Part shown: one piece after another, positions 47,822-57,283 of the stretch
Layout of the letters: each line of letters begins with the position of its first letter
Numbering within the stretch: the stretch's first letter is position 1
NCBI RefSeq assembly: GCF_013186535.1
Contig: NZ_JABMCZ010000005.1
Coordinates: 744,001 to 808,000 of the forward strand
Direction of reading: 5' to 3'
Length of the DNA stretch: 64,000 bases
From: Nocardia terpenica
GTDB taxonomy: Bacteria > Actinomycetota > Actinomycetes > Mycobacteriales > Mycobacteriaceae
The notes under the pieces: generated by a model
Database searches by the model: none
What the model was told of the DNA's origin: nothing
What the model saw: only the letters and a program-made list of their open reading frames with translations
Made by a program: the position numbers and the translations under genes

Positions 47822-48774
47822 CGACCGCCCCGCTCCCGCGCGACGTACACGGCCACGACGATGACCGCCGCCTGCACCATCTGCGCGGTCGAGGACGGCA
47901 GATCGTGGGTGATCAGGGTGGACACGATCAGCTGCATGAGCAGCGCACCGGCCACGGTTCCGGCGACCCGCACCCGGCCGCCGGTCAGCGGTGTCCCGCC
48001 GACCACGACCGCGGTGATGGCCGAAAGCTCCATCAGCAGACCGACATCCGCGGGGTCGCTGGCCCGCAGCCGGGCGGTGGCCAGCACCCCGGCCAGCGCG
48101 GCGAAGATCCCGCAGACGACGTAGACGGTGACGAGCACGCGGCGCACCGGCAGCCCCGACAGCGCACTCGCCGAACGGTTTCCGCCGATCGCCACCAGCT
48201 GCCGCCCGAATGTGGTTGCGTGAATCAGCAATCCGGTCCCGATCGCCAGCACCGCGGCGACCAGCACACTGATCGGAATGCCCAGCGGCGCAGCGGATCC
48301 GAGCGAGAGCACGGCCGGATTGCGGATGTCGACCAGGCGGCCGTGCGCGATGACGAGGGCGAGGCCGCGCCCGCCCACCAGCAGCGCCAGCGTCGCCACG
48401 ATCGGCGCTATCCCCAGGCGCGCAACGAGTATGCCATTGAGCGTCCCGGCCGCCAGCCCCACGACCAGCGCCACCCCGACCGCCACCACCGGCCCGTAGC
48501 CGAGGTAGAGCGGCAGCACCGCGGCGGCCAGCGCCATCACCGCGCCGACGGACAGGTCGATGCCCTCGGTCCCGATGACCAGCGCCATCCCCAGCGCCAC
48601 AATGACAACGGGCGACGCCTGCAGCAGCTGGGTGCGAAGGTTGGTGAGCGACAGGAAGTTCGGGGTGGCGATCAGATTGAACAGCAGCAGCGCGCCGATC
48701 GCGACATAGACGCCGTACTCCGACAGCCATCCCGCCGCCGCGGGCAATCGCCGGGTGACTAGCCGATCAGCCAT
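47818..48774 (-). CDS. ABC sugar permease, YtfT/RbsC type
   Basis: The 318-residue first permease has GMALVIGTEGIDLSVGAVMA, NGILVARLGIAPIVATLALL and AIGGNRSASALSGLPVRRVL, all RbsC-family landmarks. It forms a heterodimeric channel with the YjfF-like product. Its start lies inside the 3' end of the ATPase gene (8-base overlap), continuing the tight coupling of the operon. Confidence 0.9.
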   Translation of the reverse strand: MADRLVTRRLPAAAGWLSEYGVYVAIGALLLFNLIATPNFLSLTNLRTQLLQASPVVIVALGMALVIGTEGIDLSVGAVMALAAAVLPLYLGYGPVVAVGVALVVGLAAGTLNGILVARLGIAPIVATLALLVGGRGLALVIAHGRLVDIRNPAVLSLGSAAPLGIPISVLVAAVLAIGTGLLIHATTFGRQLVAIGGNRSASALSGLPVRRVLVTVYVVCGIFAALAGVLATARLRASDPADVGLLMELSAITAVVVGGTPLTGGRVRVAGTVAGALLMQLIVSTLITHDLPSSTAQMVQAAVIVVAVYVARERGGR

Positions 48775-50287
48775 CGGGACCCCCTTCGGCCAAGGCGCTC
48801 AGCACATTCCGCTCGGTGACCTGATTGCCGACCAGTTCGCCGACGATCGCGCCGTCGCGCAGCAGCAGCAGGCGGTCGGCGCCGTCGAGCAGTTCCTCCA
48901 GTTCGGCACTGATCAGCACCACGGCCAGCCCCTCGGCGGCGAGTTCGTCGATGAGCGCCTGCACCTCGGCCTTGGCGCCGACATCGATGCCGCGGGTCGG
49001 CTCGTCCAGCAGCAGCACCCGGGGTTGCAGGCACAGCCAGCGGGCCAGCAGCACCTTCTGCTGGTTGCCGCCGGACAGCTCGGACACCGGCTGCTCCGGG
49101 CCGGAAATCTTGATGCGCAGGCGGGTGACGAAGGTGTCGACGATCCGGTCCTGCCGGGCGCGGCTCACCACGCCGAACCGGGACAGGCGCGGCAGCGCGG
49201 CCAGGACGATGTTCTCCCGCACCGACAGCGCGGGGATGATGCCGTCCGCGCGGCGGTCCTCGGCCAGCATGGCAATGCCCGCCGCGATCGCCGCGGGCGT
49301 GCTGCCGGACCGGACGCGGCGTCCCGCGATCGCGACCGTGCCGCGGTCCAGGGGCAGCGCGCCGAAGATCGCGCGCACGGTCTCGCTGCGTCCCGAGCCC
49401 AAAAGCCCTGCCAGGCCGACGATCTCGCCCGCGCGGGCGGTGACCGAGACCCCCGCCAGCCGGGGGCGGCTGACCAGATCCTCGGCGCGCAGCACCTGCT
49501 CGGCCGCGGCGTGGTGGTCCTCGCCGAAGCTGGTGGCGCCGTGCGCCCGCACCTCCCCGATATCGCGGCCGAGCATCAGGGCGATGAGCGCGAGCCGGTC
49601 GATATCGGCGAGCGGGCCGGTGTGCACGACGCGGCCGTCGCGCAGCACGGTGACGCGGTCGCAGATCCGGTACAGCTCGTCGAGCCTGTGGCTGACGTAG
49701 ACGACCGCGATGTCCTGCCGGTGCAGCCGCTCGATCACCGCGAACAGCCGCTCCACCTCGCGTGGCTCCAGCGACGAGGTCGGCTCGTCCATGACGACCA
49801 CACGCGCGTCCACCGACACGGCGCGGGCCAGCGCGACCATCTGCTGCGCGCCGACGCCGAGGCTGTCCAGCGGGCGGCGCGCGTCGGCGGCGATGCCGTA
49901 GTCGGCGAGGAGTTCGGCGGCTTGCGCGATCATGCGGCGTTGGTCGATGAGGCCCAACCGATTGCGCGGCTCGCGGCCCAGGAAGACGTTGTGCGCGATG
50001 CTCATCCGCGGGACGAGGTCGAGCTCCTGGTAGATGGTGGAGATCCCGGCCCGCTGCGCCTGCGCCGGGGTGGCGAACGCGGCCGGTTCGCCGCGGTAGC
50101 GCAGGTGGCCGCCGTCGAGCCGGTGAACGCCGGTGAGCACCTTGACCAGCGTGGACTTTCCCGCGCCGTTCTCGCCGACCAGGGCGTGAATCTCCCCGGG
50201 GCGCACCGCGAACGACACGTCGTCGAGGGCGCGGATGCCGCCGAATTCCTTGTGCGCCGCCACGACCTCGAGGATCGGCTCGGTCAT
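48767..50287 (-). CDS. Double ATP-binding subunit, YtfR/RbsA type
   Basis: The 506-residue protein has two ABC cassettes. The first has Walker A VGENGAGKSTLVKVLTGVHR and signature LGVGAQQMVALARAVSV. The second has a degenerate P-loop in GLAGLLGSGRSETVRAIFGA and signature ELSGGNQQKVLLARWLCL with VLLLDEPTRGIDVGAKAEVQ. One active and one degenerate site is usual for RbsA-like ATPases. It follows the binding protein by 14 bases. Confidence 0.93.
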   Translation of the reverse strand: MTEPILEVVAAHKEFGGIRALDDVSFAVRPGEIHALVGENGAGKSTLVKVLTGVHRLDGGHLRYRGEPAAFATPAQAQRAGISTIYQELDLVPRMSIAHNVFLGREPRNRLGLIDQRRMIAQAAELLADYGIAADARRPLDSLGVGAQQMVALARAVSVDARVVVMDEPTSSLEPREVERLFAVIERLHRQDIAVVYVSHRLDELYRICDRVTVLRDGRVVHTGPLADIDRLALIALMLGRDIGEVRAHGATSFGEDHHAAAEQVLRAEDLVSRPRLAGVSVTARAGEIVGLAGLLGSGRSETVRAIFGALPLDRGTVAIAGRRVRSGSTPAAIAAGIAMLAEDRRADGIIPALSVRENIVLAALPRLSRFGVVSRARQDRIVDTFVTRLRIKISGPEQPVSELSGGNQQKVLLARWLCLQPRVLLLDEPTRGIDVGAKAEVQALIDELAAEGLAVVLISAELEELLDGADRLLLLRDGAIVGELVGNQVTERNVLSALAEGGPDG

Positions 50288-50301
50288 CTCCCGGTCCCCG
50301 G

Positions 50302-51375
50302 TCAGTACGCGTCGCCGATCTTCGCCGCGGCAGTGGTCTCGTCGTATTCGTTGTCGGAGATGATCACGGTGGCCGGGACCGGGCGGCCGTCCTCGAACTG
50401 CTGCAGGGTCTGGAAGGCCAGCGGGCCGAAGCGCGGATTCGATTCGATATCGGCGTTGTAGTCGCCGGAGACGATCAGCTGCACCGCATTACGGGTGCCG
50501 TCGACCGAGACGATCTTGATATCTTTGCCCGGCTGCTTGCCCGCGCCCCTGATCGCATTGACCGCCCCGATGCCCATTTCGTCGTTCTCGGCGTAGACGG
50601 CCGTAATGTCGGGATGGCTCTGTAGCAGTTGTTCCATCACCGACTGTCCCTTGGAGCGGTCGAAGTCGCCGGTCTGCTCGGCGACGACGGCGAGTCCGGG
50701 GGTGGCGGTGAGCTTGTCTTTGAAGCCCTTGGTGCGGTCGGTGGTCACATTGTTTCCGGAGGAGCCGAGCAGGATCGCGATCTTGCCTCGCCCGCCGGTC
50801 ACCCGGACCATCTGGTCGGCCGCCCGCTCGCCCTGGTGGACGAAGTCGGAGCCGATGAAGGTCACGTAGTCCGTGCAGGGCCGGGAGGTGACCTGGCGGT
50901 CGATGGTAATGACCGGGACCTTCTTCGCCCGGGCGGCGTCGAGGGCCGGTTGCAGCCCATCGGAATTCAACGGCGCGACGATCAGCGCCTGCACGCCCTG
51001 ATCGAGCATGGACTTGATATCGCCGACCTGTTTGTCGAGATCGCTCTGGGCATTGGTGATCAAGAGATTGCCCGCCGGAATGCCGAGCTTGGCGGCCTGG
51101 TCGCGGATCGAGTCGGTCTCGGTGATCCGGAACGGGTTGGCCTCTTTCTCCGATTGGGAGAAGCCGATTTTCGCCGTCTTCGGATCGATCCTCGGGTATC
51201 CGGTCTGCTCGATCGTGCAGGTCTGCTGGCCGCCCGGCTGCACCGCGGCCGCCGACGCGGCGGGGCCGGTCCCACTGGCCGCGGTCGACCCGGACTCCGA
51301 CTTCGAACACCCGGATACCGCGGCGGCGAGGGCCGCGGCCATCGCGACACCGGCCGCGGTCTTGTGCACCGACAT
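50302..51375 (-). CDS. Periplasmic-type sugar-binding lipoprotein, YtfQ-like
   Basis: The 357-residue protein has a lipobox AVSGC near residue 23 and a LacI/ribose-binding fold. The phrases KIGFSQSEKEANPF, QTGDFDRSKGQSVMEQLL, ITAVYAENDEMGIGAVNAIR and GKDIKIVSVDGTRNAV are strikingly close to E. coli YtfQ, the galactofuranose-binding protein. All four subunits of a YtfQ-R-T-YjfF transporter are present in order. Galactofuranose or arabinofuranose from the cell's own arabinogalactan, or from the environment, is an attractive inferred substrate. Confidence 0.88.
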   Translation of the reverse strand: MSVHKTAAGVAMAAALAAAVSGCSKSESGSTAASGTGPAASAAAVQPGGQQTCTIEQTGYPRIDPKTAKIGFSQSEKEANPFRITETDSIRDQAAKLGIPAGNLLITNAQSDLDKQVGDIKSMLDQGVQALIVAPLNSDGLQPALDAARAKKVPVITIDRQVTSRPCTDYVTFIGSDFVHQGERAADQMVRVTGGRGKIAILLGSSGNNVTTDRTKGFKDKLTATPGLAVVAEQTGDFDRSKGQSVMEQLLQSHPDITAVYAENDEMGIGAVNAIRGAGKQPGKDIKIVSVDGTRNAVQLIVSGDYNADIESNPRFGPLAFQTLQQFEDGRPVPATVIISDNEYDETTAAAKIGDAY

Positions 51376-51555
51376 GGGACAGCTCCTTCAGCAGGTCGCC
51401 CGCAGGGCGTTAGTCGAGTTTGACAATGGAGCGCGAGCGTTGTCCGCGATTTGGGCACTTCACCACCGTCAATGGGCCATGACGCGGCCGGATGCGTCGG
51501 CCCGACTTCGATTGGATACCTTGGCCTCTCGCCCGGTGATCGGAAAGGTGACGGC

Positions 51556-52308
51556 ATGCGCGTGGAGATCAGCGTCGAGACGATCCACGGTGTTGATATC
51601 GCGGCGCGCTGCGGCGCGGACCGGGTGGAATTGTGCGGCGCTCTGGCGGACGGCGGCCTGACTCCGAGTCAGGGATTGCTGGAACTTGCCGTGGCGCACT
51701 CGAAGACCACCGAGGTGCATGCCCTGATCCGCCCCCGCCCGGGCGACTTCCGTTACACGCGAAGCGAACTCGCGGTCATGGTGCGCGATATTCGCGCGGC
51801 CGATCGTGCCGGAGCACACGGATTCGTCGTCGGCGCACTGACTCACGACGGCCTACTCGACACCGAAGCCTGCGCCGCCCTCCTCGACGCCGCCGAACAC
51901 AAACCGGTCACCCTCCACCGCGCCATTGACGCCAGCTCCTCGCCCGCTCGAATCCTCGACCAGGCAATGGAATTGGGCTTCGCCCGAGTCCTGACCTCCG
52001 GCGGCCACCGCCGCGCCCTGGACGGCGCACCCACGATCGCCGCGCTGGTGGCACAGGCATCCGACCGGATCACCATCATGGCCTGCGGCGGCATTCGCGC
52101 CTCGAATGCCATGCAGATAATCACCGCAACCGGAGTCCGCGACATTCACGCGGCGGTGCGCTCCCCGGTCTGCGGTGCCGAGGCGGGCGCGGTGTCGTTC
52201 ACGGGCGTCGGTGTGCCCGATGGTTTCGACCACTTCGACACGGACGAGGCCGAAGTGTCCGCCCTGTGCTCCATCGCGGACAGGACACGCCGGGGTCGGC
52301 GCGAGTGA
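51556..52308 (+). CDS. cutC: CutC-family protein
   Basis: The 250-residue TIM-barrel protein shows the CutC pattern: VEISVETIHGVDIAARCGAD, RVELCGALADGGLTPSQGLL, ALIRPRPGDFRYTRSE, GFVVGALTHDG, HRAIDAS, LTSGGHRRALDG and GGIRASNAMQI. The family was named for copper homeostasis in E. coli, but its biochemical role is unsettled. The ATG at 51556 follows AAAGGTGACGG. It is divergent from the YtfQ-like operon and is followed 71 bases later by the TIR-WD40 gene. Confidence 0.93.
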   Translation: MRVEISVETIHGVDIAARCGADRVELCGALADGGLTPSQGLLELAVAHSKTTEVHALIRPRPGDFRYTRSELAVMVRDIRAADRAGAHGFVVGALTHDGLLDTEACAALLDAAEHKPVTLHRAIDASSSPARILDQAMELGFARVLTSGGHRRALDGAPTIAALVAQASDRITIMACGGIRASNAMQIITATGVRDIHAAVRSPVCGAEAGAVSFTGVGVPDGFDHFDTDEAEVSALCSIADRTRRGRRE

Positions 52309-52379
52309 CGCCGAGACAAGCCCCCTACCAGGTTCTTCGAGCGCTACAATCCCCCGCATCCGACCCGCAGGGGGAGCGC

Positions 52380-55181
52380 ATGTCGACCGACGAGCTCGCA
52401 CACAGCGCCACGGGACCATTGTCCACGGATGACCGCAGCATCGATATCTTCATGTCCTACAGCCATCGCCGGGACAGCCGGTTCGCGCCCGCGCTACAGC
52501 GTGGACTGGCACGGCTGGCCAAACCCTGGAATCGGCCCCGCAGCCTTACCGTCTTCCGCGACACCACGGACCTGTCCGCGGCCGCCGACCTGGGCGGCGC
52601 CATCCAGGACGCGCTCACCAGATCGCGGTACTTCCTGCTCCTGGCGTCTCCGGATGCCGCCGTATCGAAATGGGTCGGCAAGGAGATCGACTTCTGGAAG
52701 TCCCAGCGGACCGCCGATTCCTTCCTCATCGCGGTGACCGACGGCACGGTCCAATGGGACGAGCAGGCGGTCGATTTCGATTGGACGGTCACCGACGCGG
52801 TCCCGCGCAGTCTGTCCGGATACTTCACCGCCGAACCGATCTGGGTGGATCTGAGCTGGGCCCGCAACAGCACTCAGCTGTCGCTGCGAAACAGCGAATT
52901 CCGCTCGTGCACGGCCTCACTCGCCGCGCCGGTGCACGGGCGGTCCAAGCGAGATATCGATAGCGAAGACGTTCGCCAGCAACGGATTCTGGCGCGCCTG
53001 CGCAATGGTGCGTTCGCCGTGATCCTGACCCTCGCCCTCGTCGCCGCGGTCGGGCTGTGGCAGGCCGTGCAGGCGCGGAACCTGGCCGACGCCCGGACAC
53101 GGGAGGCCGTGGCTCAGCGTCTGCTCGCCGAGAGTCAGGCGATGATTGGGAGTGCGCGGCCGGGGGGTGATGTTCGGGCGTTCAAGGAATTGCTCATGTC
53201 GCGGTCGATGAGCGGGGGTAGTACGGACTATGCGCTGATCGATGCGCTGTATAAGAGATCGGCACTCGAATCCGTCGTGGAGACGCCCACCACGATCCTT
53301 CAGGTGGTGTATCGGCCCGATGGGAAGATGGTGGTGACCAGCGGGGCCGATGACAACAGCGTCAGGATGTGGGATGTCGGCACGGGGCGGCAGGTCGGAG
53401 AACTGAAGGGGCACACCGATACCGTGGGCGCGTTGGCAATCACGGGCGACGGCAGGCGACTCGTGTCGGGTAGCGGCGATGGGACCATTCGGATCTGGGA
53501 TCTCGATACGAGACTGCAAGTGGGAGCCGCGATTCAAGCGGGCGGGCCTGTGGCCGCACTGGCGCTGAGTCCCGACGGCAAGCTGATCATGGCGAGCGAA
53601 TTCGACAAAGCGGAAAACAGTGGCGTGGTGAAGTTCTGGGACATCGACTCAGGAAAGCCGACCGCCGAACTGGTCGATACGAGCGGTACCGGAACAGGAT
53701 CCGTCGCGTACAGCCCGGATGGGAGGACCATCGCATTCGCCAGCTCCGACAGCTTTGTTCATGTGTTCGACGCGACTACGCTCACGCAGACCATCCAGCC
53801 GCTACAGGTGGACAGACCGGCCGAGAGTGTCACGTTCAGTCCGGACGGAACCCATATCGCCGCGGGCGACGAGGCTCATCAGGTTCGTGTGTGGGAAGTT
53901 TCCAGCGGGCGTGAGACGGCGTCGTTCGCCGTGGCCCAGAACTCGGTGCGGGCGGTCCGTTTCACTCCGGACGGACGCCGCATCATCACCGCCGCGGCCG
54001 ATGACGCCGTCGTCGTGTGGGACGCATCGACCGGGCAGCCGATCGGCCTGCCCTTCACCGGGCACAACAAACCCGTGAACAGCATCGCCCTCAGCCCGGA
54101 CGGGCAAAACCTCGCATCCGGCGGCGACGACAAGACATTGCGCTTCTGGACCATGTCGAGGCTTCCGCTACTCGGGCACCAGGGTGAGACTATCGCAGTG
54201 GCATTCAGTCCGGACGGAAAGCGAATCGCATCGGTTGGCCCCGATGGAATTCGCCTGTGGGACACGGGTACTCGCACTCGGATCAGCGCGCCCTTCACCG
54301 GACATTCGGGAGTTGTCACGAGTGTCGCTTTCAGCCCGGACGGCCGCTATCTCGCGACCGGCGGCGTCGATCAGACCGTTCGACTATGGGATGCCGGATC
54401 GGGAGTCGAAGTGGGCGAACCGATCCCGTGCCAGAGCGCGATCTTTGCCGTTGCGTTCAGCCGTGACGGACGTCGTATCGCCACGGGCGGCGTGGATGCG
54501 ACGGTCCGACTGTGGGATGTCGCTTCCCACACCGAAATTGGTGCCCCGATGGCCGGGCACACCGGGTCGGTGTGGTCCGTCGCCTTCAGCCCGGACGGAA
54601 GACTGCTGGCCTCGGGTGGCGGCGGTGGAATACGCATGTGGGACGCCATGACTGGACAGCAAAGAGGTCCGGCTCTCACCGATACACACTACGCACTCAC
54701 CAGCGGCGATGTCCTGAGCGTCGCGTTCAGTCCCGACAGCAGACACATCGTGTCCGGCGACTCCGGTTCCAGGATCCATCAGTGGGATGTCACGATAGGA
54801 GCATTGATTCAGCCGGTCATAACCGGGCATGTGGCACCGGTAACCAGCGTCACCTACACGCCGAACGGACGGTACATCATTTCCGGAGGCAAGGAGGGAA
54901 CGATTCGACTCTGGGACGCGGCAACCGGTCAGGAGATCGCCTCGCCACTGGTCGGACACGATCTGGGTGTGCGCAGCGTGGCCGTCGACACCGCCGGAAC
55001 ACGCATCGTATCGGGCGGCGACGACCACGCGATCTTCCTATGGCCCATCTACTTTCCGCCCCAACCCGAACTCCTGTGCCGAAAACTGACCTCCCCCATC
55101 AGCCGCCAGGAATGGAATTCCTGGACCGCCCCGGCAACCATTCCGTACACCGACCCCTGTGCCAGCAGCGCAGCGGCGTAG
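52380..55181 (+). CDS. TIR-transmembrane-WD40 protein with 14 WD repeats
   Basis: The 933-residue protein begins with a TIR domain (about residues 20-180): IDIFMSYSHRRDSRFAPALQ, the BB-loop area FRDTTDLSAAADLGGAI and SKWVGKEIDFW. The last supplies a glutamate (E102) at the position of the catalytic residue of NAD-consuming TIRs. A single membrane helix (about 208-230) and a short helical linker (TREAVAQRLLAESQAM) follow. The remainder (about 300-915) is 14 WD40 repeats, most with FSPDG and WD ends, enough for two seven-bladed propellers. TIR-WD40 proteins occur in stress and anti-phage signalling. GGGGAGC precedes the ATG at 52380. Confidence 0.9.
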   Translation: MSTDELAHSATGPLSTDDRSIDIFMSYSHRRDSRFAPALQRGLARLAKPWNRPRSLTVFRDTTDLSAAADLGGAIQDALTRSRYFLLLASPDAAVSKWVGKEIDFWKSQRTADSFLIAVTDGTVQWDEQAVDFDWTVTDAVPRSLSGYFTAEPIWVDLSWARNSTQLSLRNSEFRSCTASLAAPVHGRSKRDIDSEDVRQQRILARLRNGAFAVILTLALVAAVGLWQAVQARNLADARTREAVAQRLLAESQAMIGSARPGGDVRAFKELLMSRSMSGGSTDYALIDALYKRSALESVVETPTTILQVVYRPDGKMVVTSGADDNSVRMWDVGTGRQVGELKGHTDTVGALAITGDGRRLVSGSGDGTIRIWDLDTRLQVGAAIQAGGPVAALALSPDGKLIMASEFDKAENSGVVKFWDIDSGKPTAELVDTSGTGTGSVAYSPDGRTIAFASSDSFVHVFDATTLTQTIQPLQVDRPAESVTFSPDGTHIAAGDEAHQVRVWEVSSGRETASFAVAQNSVRAVRFTPDGRRIITAAADDAVVVWDASTGQPIGLPFTGHNKPVNSIALSPDGQNLASGGDDKTLRFWTMSRLPLLGHQGETIAVAFSPDGKRIASVGPDGIRLWDTGTRTRISAPFTGHSGVVTSVAFSPDGRYLATGGVDQTVRLWDAGSGVEVGEPIPCQSAIFAVAFSRDGRRIATGGVDATVRLWDVASHTEIGAPMAGHTGSVWSVAFSPDGRLLASGGGGGIRMWDAMTGQQRGPALTDTHYALTSGDVLSVAFSPDSRHIVSGDSGSRIHQWDVTIGALIQPVITGHVAPVTSVTYTPNGRYIISGGKEGTIRLWDAATGQEIASPLVGHDLGVRSVAVDTAGTRIVSGGDDHAIFLWPIYFPPQPELLCRKLTSPISRQEWNSWTAPATIPYTDPCASSAAA

Positions 55182-55190
55182 CGTCACAGC

Positions 55191-55802
55191 GTGCAAACAA
55201 CCGTGCGCGCGGCCGAGGCATGCGAGACGGGAAAGCTCGGCCAGGTCCTGGGCCGCGCCTTCGCCGACGACCCGATCATCGGGTGGCTCATACCTTCCGA
55301 GACCAACCGAGCCCGGCGCGCAGCAATCATGTTCACAACAATGGCCCGACACCACTACCTCCGACACGGCGGCGCAGATGTGGCATGCGACGAAACAGGC
55401 GAAATCGTCGGCGCCGCCCTATGGTCTCCCCCCGGCCACTGGGACATTCCCCTCTCCGAATTGGGCCGCATGCTGCCCGGCCTAACCCTGTCCCTCCGCT
55501 CCCGGCTGCTCGCGAGCGCCCGCATGTCGGAGCGTATGGCACAAGCACATCCGACAGAACCACACTGGTACCTGGGATTCATCGGCACCCTGCCCAAGGT
55601 GCGTGGCCAGGGAGTCGGACATGCCTTGCTCGCAGCACGACTCACCCGCTGCGACGAACTCGGCGCACCCACCTACCTGGAATCGAGCAAACCCTCGAAC
55701 GTTCCGTACTACGCCCGCTACGGCTTCGAACTCACCCGCGAGGTCGATGTCACAGGGGGCGGACCGCCCATGTGGCCGATGTGGCGGCCGCCCCAGGACT
55801 GA
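55191..55802 (+). CDS. GNAT-family N-acetyltransferase
   Basis: A GTG at 55191, nine bases after the TIR-WD40 stop, opens a 203-residue acetyltransferase. It has RAAEACETGKLGQVLGRAFA, the strand WYLGFIGTLPKVRGQGVGHA with the acetyl-CoA loop RGQGVG, and a C-terminal YLESSKPSNVPYYARYGFEL. This layout is common among actinobacterial acetyltransferases of unknown substrate. Proximity suggests co-transcription with the TIR-WD40 gene, but a functional link is speculative. Confidence 0.88.
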   Translation: MQTTVRAAEACETGKLGQVLGRAFADDPIIGWLIPSETNRARRAAIMFTTMARHHYLRHGGADVACDETGEIVGAALWSPPGHWDIPLSELGRMLPGLTLSLRSRLLASARMSERMAQAHPTEPHWYLGFIGTLPKVRGQGVGHALLAARLTRCDELGAPTYLESSKPSNVPYYARYGFELTREVDVTGGGPPMWPMWRPPQD

Positions 55803-55868
55803 GCGTCAGCGGCCGGGGAAACCGAGTGGCAGCGGTGTGAAGTCTGGTCCGGCGGCTACTGGTAACGG

Positions 55869-56399
55869 TCACGGAGCGCCATCGGTCCGATGGTAGTCGG
55901 AATACGGAACCGCCTTCCGCCACACCATGTCTCGGGTCGCTGCGCAATGCTCCACCTGCGTCGGGTCGGCTGTCACGGCCGCACCCGAGGCTGTTCCGTC
56001 CGGACGGAACAGGGTGTAGGCGACCACGTTGCCATCGAACAACCAGTAGTCGTCCGCCGGAAGCTCATCCAGGTCCACCAGACGCCGCGGCAGGTACCGA
56101 ATGTCCTCTCCTGCTCGAATATTCAGCGGCGACACGGCCAGACTCCAGCGGACGTAGTCGACATGCGGCTCGGTGACGACTCTGACGCGAGTGAACAGCA
56201 CGCCTCGATCAGTCGCCTCACGCACCAGATCCAACCAGGATTGCAGCCAGGCGAAGTCGTCCGGTTCGCCGACCAAGAATCTACGGAACGGTTCGGATTC
56301 CTCCGGGGTTTCGTAGATGTCCTGCACCTCGAGGTGAAATGCCGACCGCTGGCACGAGCGGAACATATCCCTGAACTCATCACCGATCACATGAAGCAC
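55869..56399 (-). CDS. DUF6879-type protein, copy B
   Basis: The 176-residue protein is a paralogue of the gene at 57283-57801. Shared blocks are AFHLEVQDIYETPEESEPFR, the RVRVVTEPHVDYVRWSL strand, LNIRAGEDIRYLPRR and a C-terminal motif around VPYSDYHR. The family name DUF6879 is recalled, not searched. Such proteins recur beside XRE/DUF5753 regulators in actinobacteria and have no assigned activity. It starts with GTG at 56399, about ten bases after GGAAGGAGA, and is the last gene of the minus-strand cassette. Confidence 0.8.
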   Translation of the reverse strand: MLHVIGDEFRDMFRSCQRSAFHLEVQDIYETPEESEPFRRFLVGEPDDFAWLQSWLDLVREATDRGVLFTRVRVVTEPHVDYVRWSLAVSPLNIRAGEDIRYLPRRLVDLDELPADDYWLFDGNVVAYTLFRPDGTASGAAVTADPTQVEHCAATRDMVWRKAVPYSDYHRTDGAP

Positions 56400-56446
56400 T
56401 GCGGCGAGTCTCCTTCCATGGGCACACTGGAAATCTCGGGTGATCG

Positions 56447-57283
56447 CTACCCAGCCCTTGCATCGATGGCCTTCCGGATCAGACCTCGGGCGGCCTCGCC
56501 GGTGACGGACTGACGTGCCAACGTATCGAATGCTCGGCCGTAGAGGGCTATCTCTCGCGGCTGAGTAATAGTGATTCCCGCAGTATGACCTTCAACTTTA
56601 ACCATACGGTTGTCGAACATAAAGAAGTTCTCGACCACAACCAAGCCTTCGGCGGTACGCGGCACAATGCCCAACATTACACTGGCCATTCCAATAACCG
56701 AATACAATCTGTCCAGCTGGCCCAGCATAATCTGATCGTCACCCAAGGTCGTGTACAGCGATTGCTCGCCCAGCAGAATATGAAATCGCTTTCCGCGCTT
56801 ATAAAGAATGCGCTGCCGCTCCATGCGCTTCGCAACCGCATCGTCCAAGTCGTCGGGAATCCCATAGAAGGAGATCACGTTCTTCATAATGGCAGTGGCA
56901 TAATCGGCCGTTTGAAGTAATCCGGATACTATCGATGGCTCCCAGTTTCGGATAACGCTTGCTCGCGATTCCAGTCGCAGCGTTTGTTGCTGCCGATGTT
57001 TCATTCCCGCGCCGAGAGCTTGCCGCCATTCTATATAGGCGGAGTCGATGTTGTGCAGGGTCGCTAGCAGGTCTTCCAGCTGATCATTCGCGCCGGAGTG
57101 AAGACAGTAGGCTCGTATATCGGCATCGGACGGTCGGATCACCCCGTATTCGATCTTCGACACCTTTGTTTCATGCCATCCCGCCCGCCGGGCGAGCTCT
57201 CGGCCGGTCATTCCGCTACGTCGCCGTATTTCGCGGAGTCGTTTTCCGAGAGCTCCTCTGGCCTCCTGAACCGAGCTGGCCAC
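56447..57283 (-). CDS. XRE-family regulator with DUF5753 domain
   Basis: The 278-residue protein has an N-terminal helix-turn-helix (about residues 10-65; LREIRRRSGMTGRELARRAG and WHETKVSKIEYGVIRPSDAD). A DUF5753 domain (about 95-275) has the signature SIVSGLLQTADYATAIMKNV and the late block GHTAGITITQPREIALYGRA. These regulators (the WhiJ/BldB-related network of Streptomyces) pair with small effector proteins, often DUF397; here the partners are DUF6879 proteins on both sides. Start GTG overlaps the upstream stop by one base (TAGTG). The codon use is less GC-rich than the flanking genes, suggesting acquisition. Confidence 0.9.
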   Translation of the reverse strand: MASSVQEARGALGKRLREIRRRSGMTGRELARRAGWHETKVSKIEYGVIRPSDADIRAYCLHSGANDQLEDLLATLHNIDSAYIEWRQALGAGMKHRQQQTLRLESRASVIRNWEPSIVSGLLQTADYATAIMKNVISFYGIPDDLDDAVAKRMERQRILYKRGKRFHILLGEQSLYTTLGDDQIMLGQLDRLYSVIGMASVMLGIVPRTAEGLVVVENFFMFDNRMVKVEGHTAGITITQPREIALYGRAFDTLARQSVTGEAARGLIRKAIDARAG

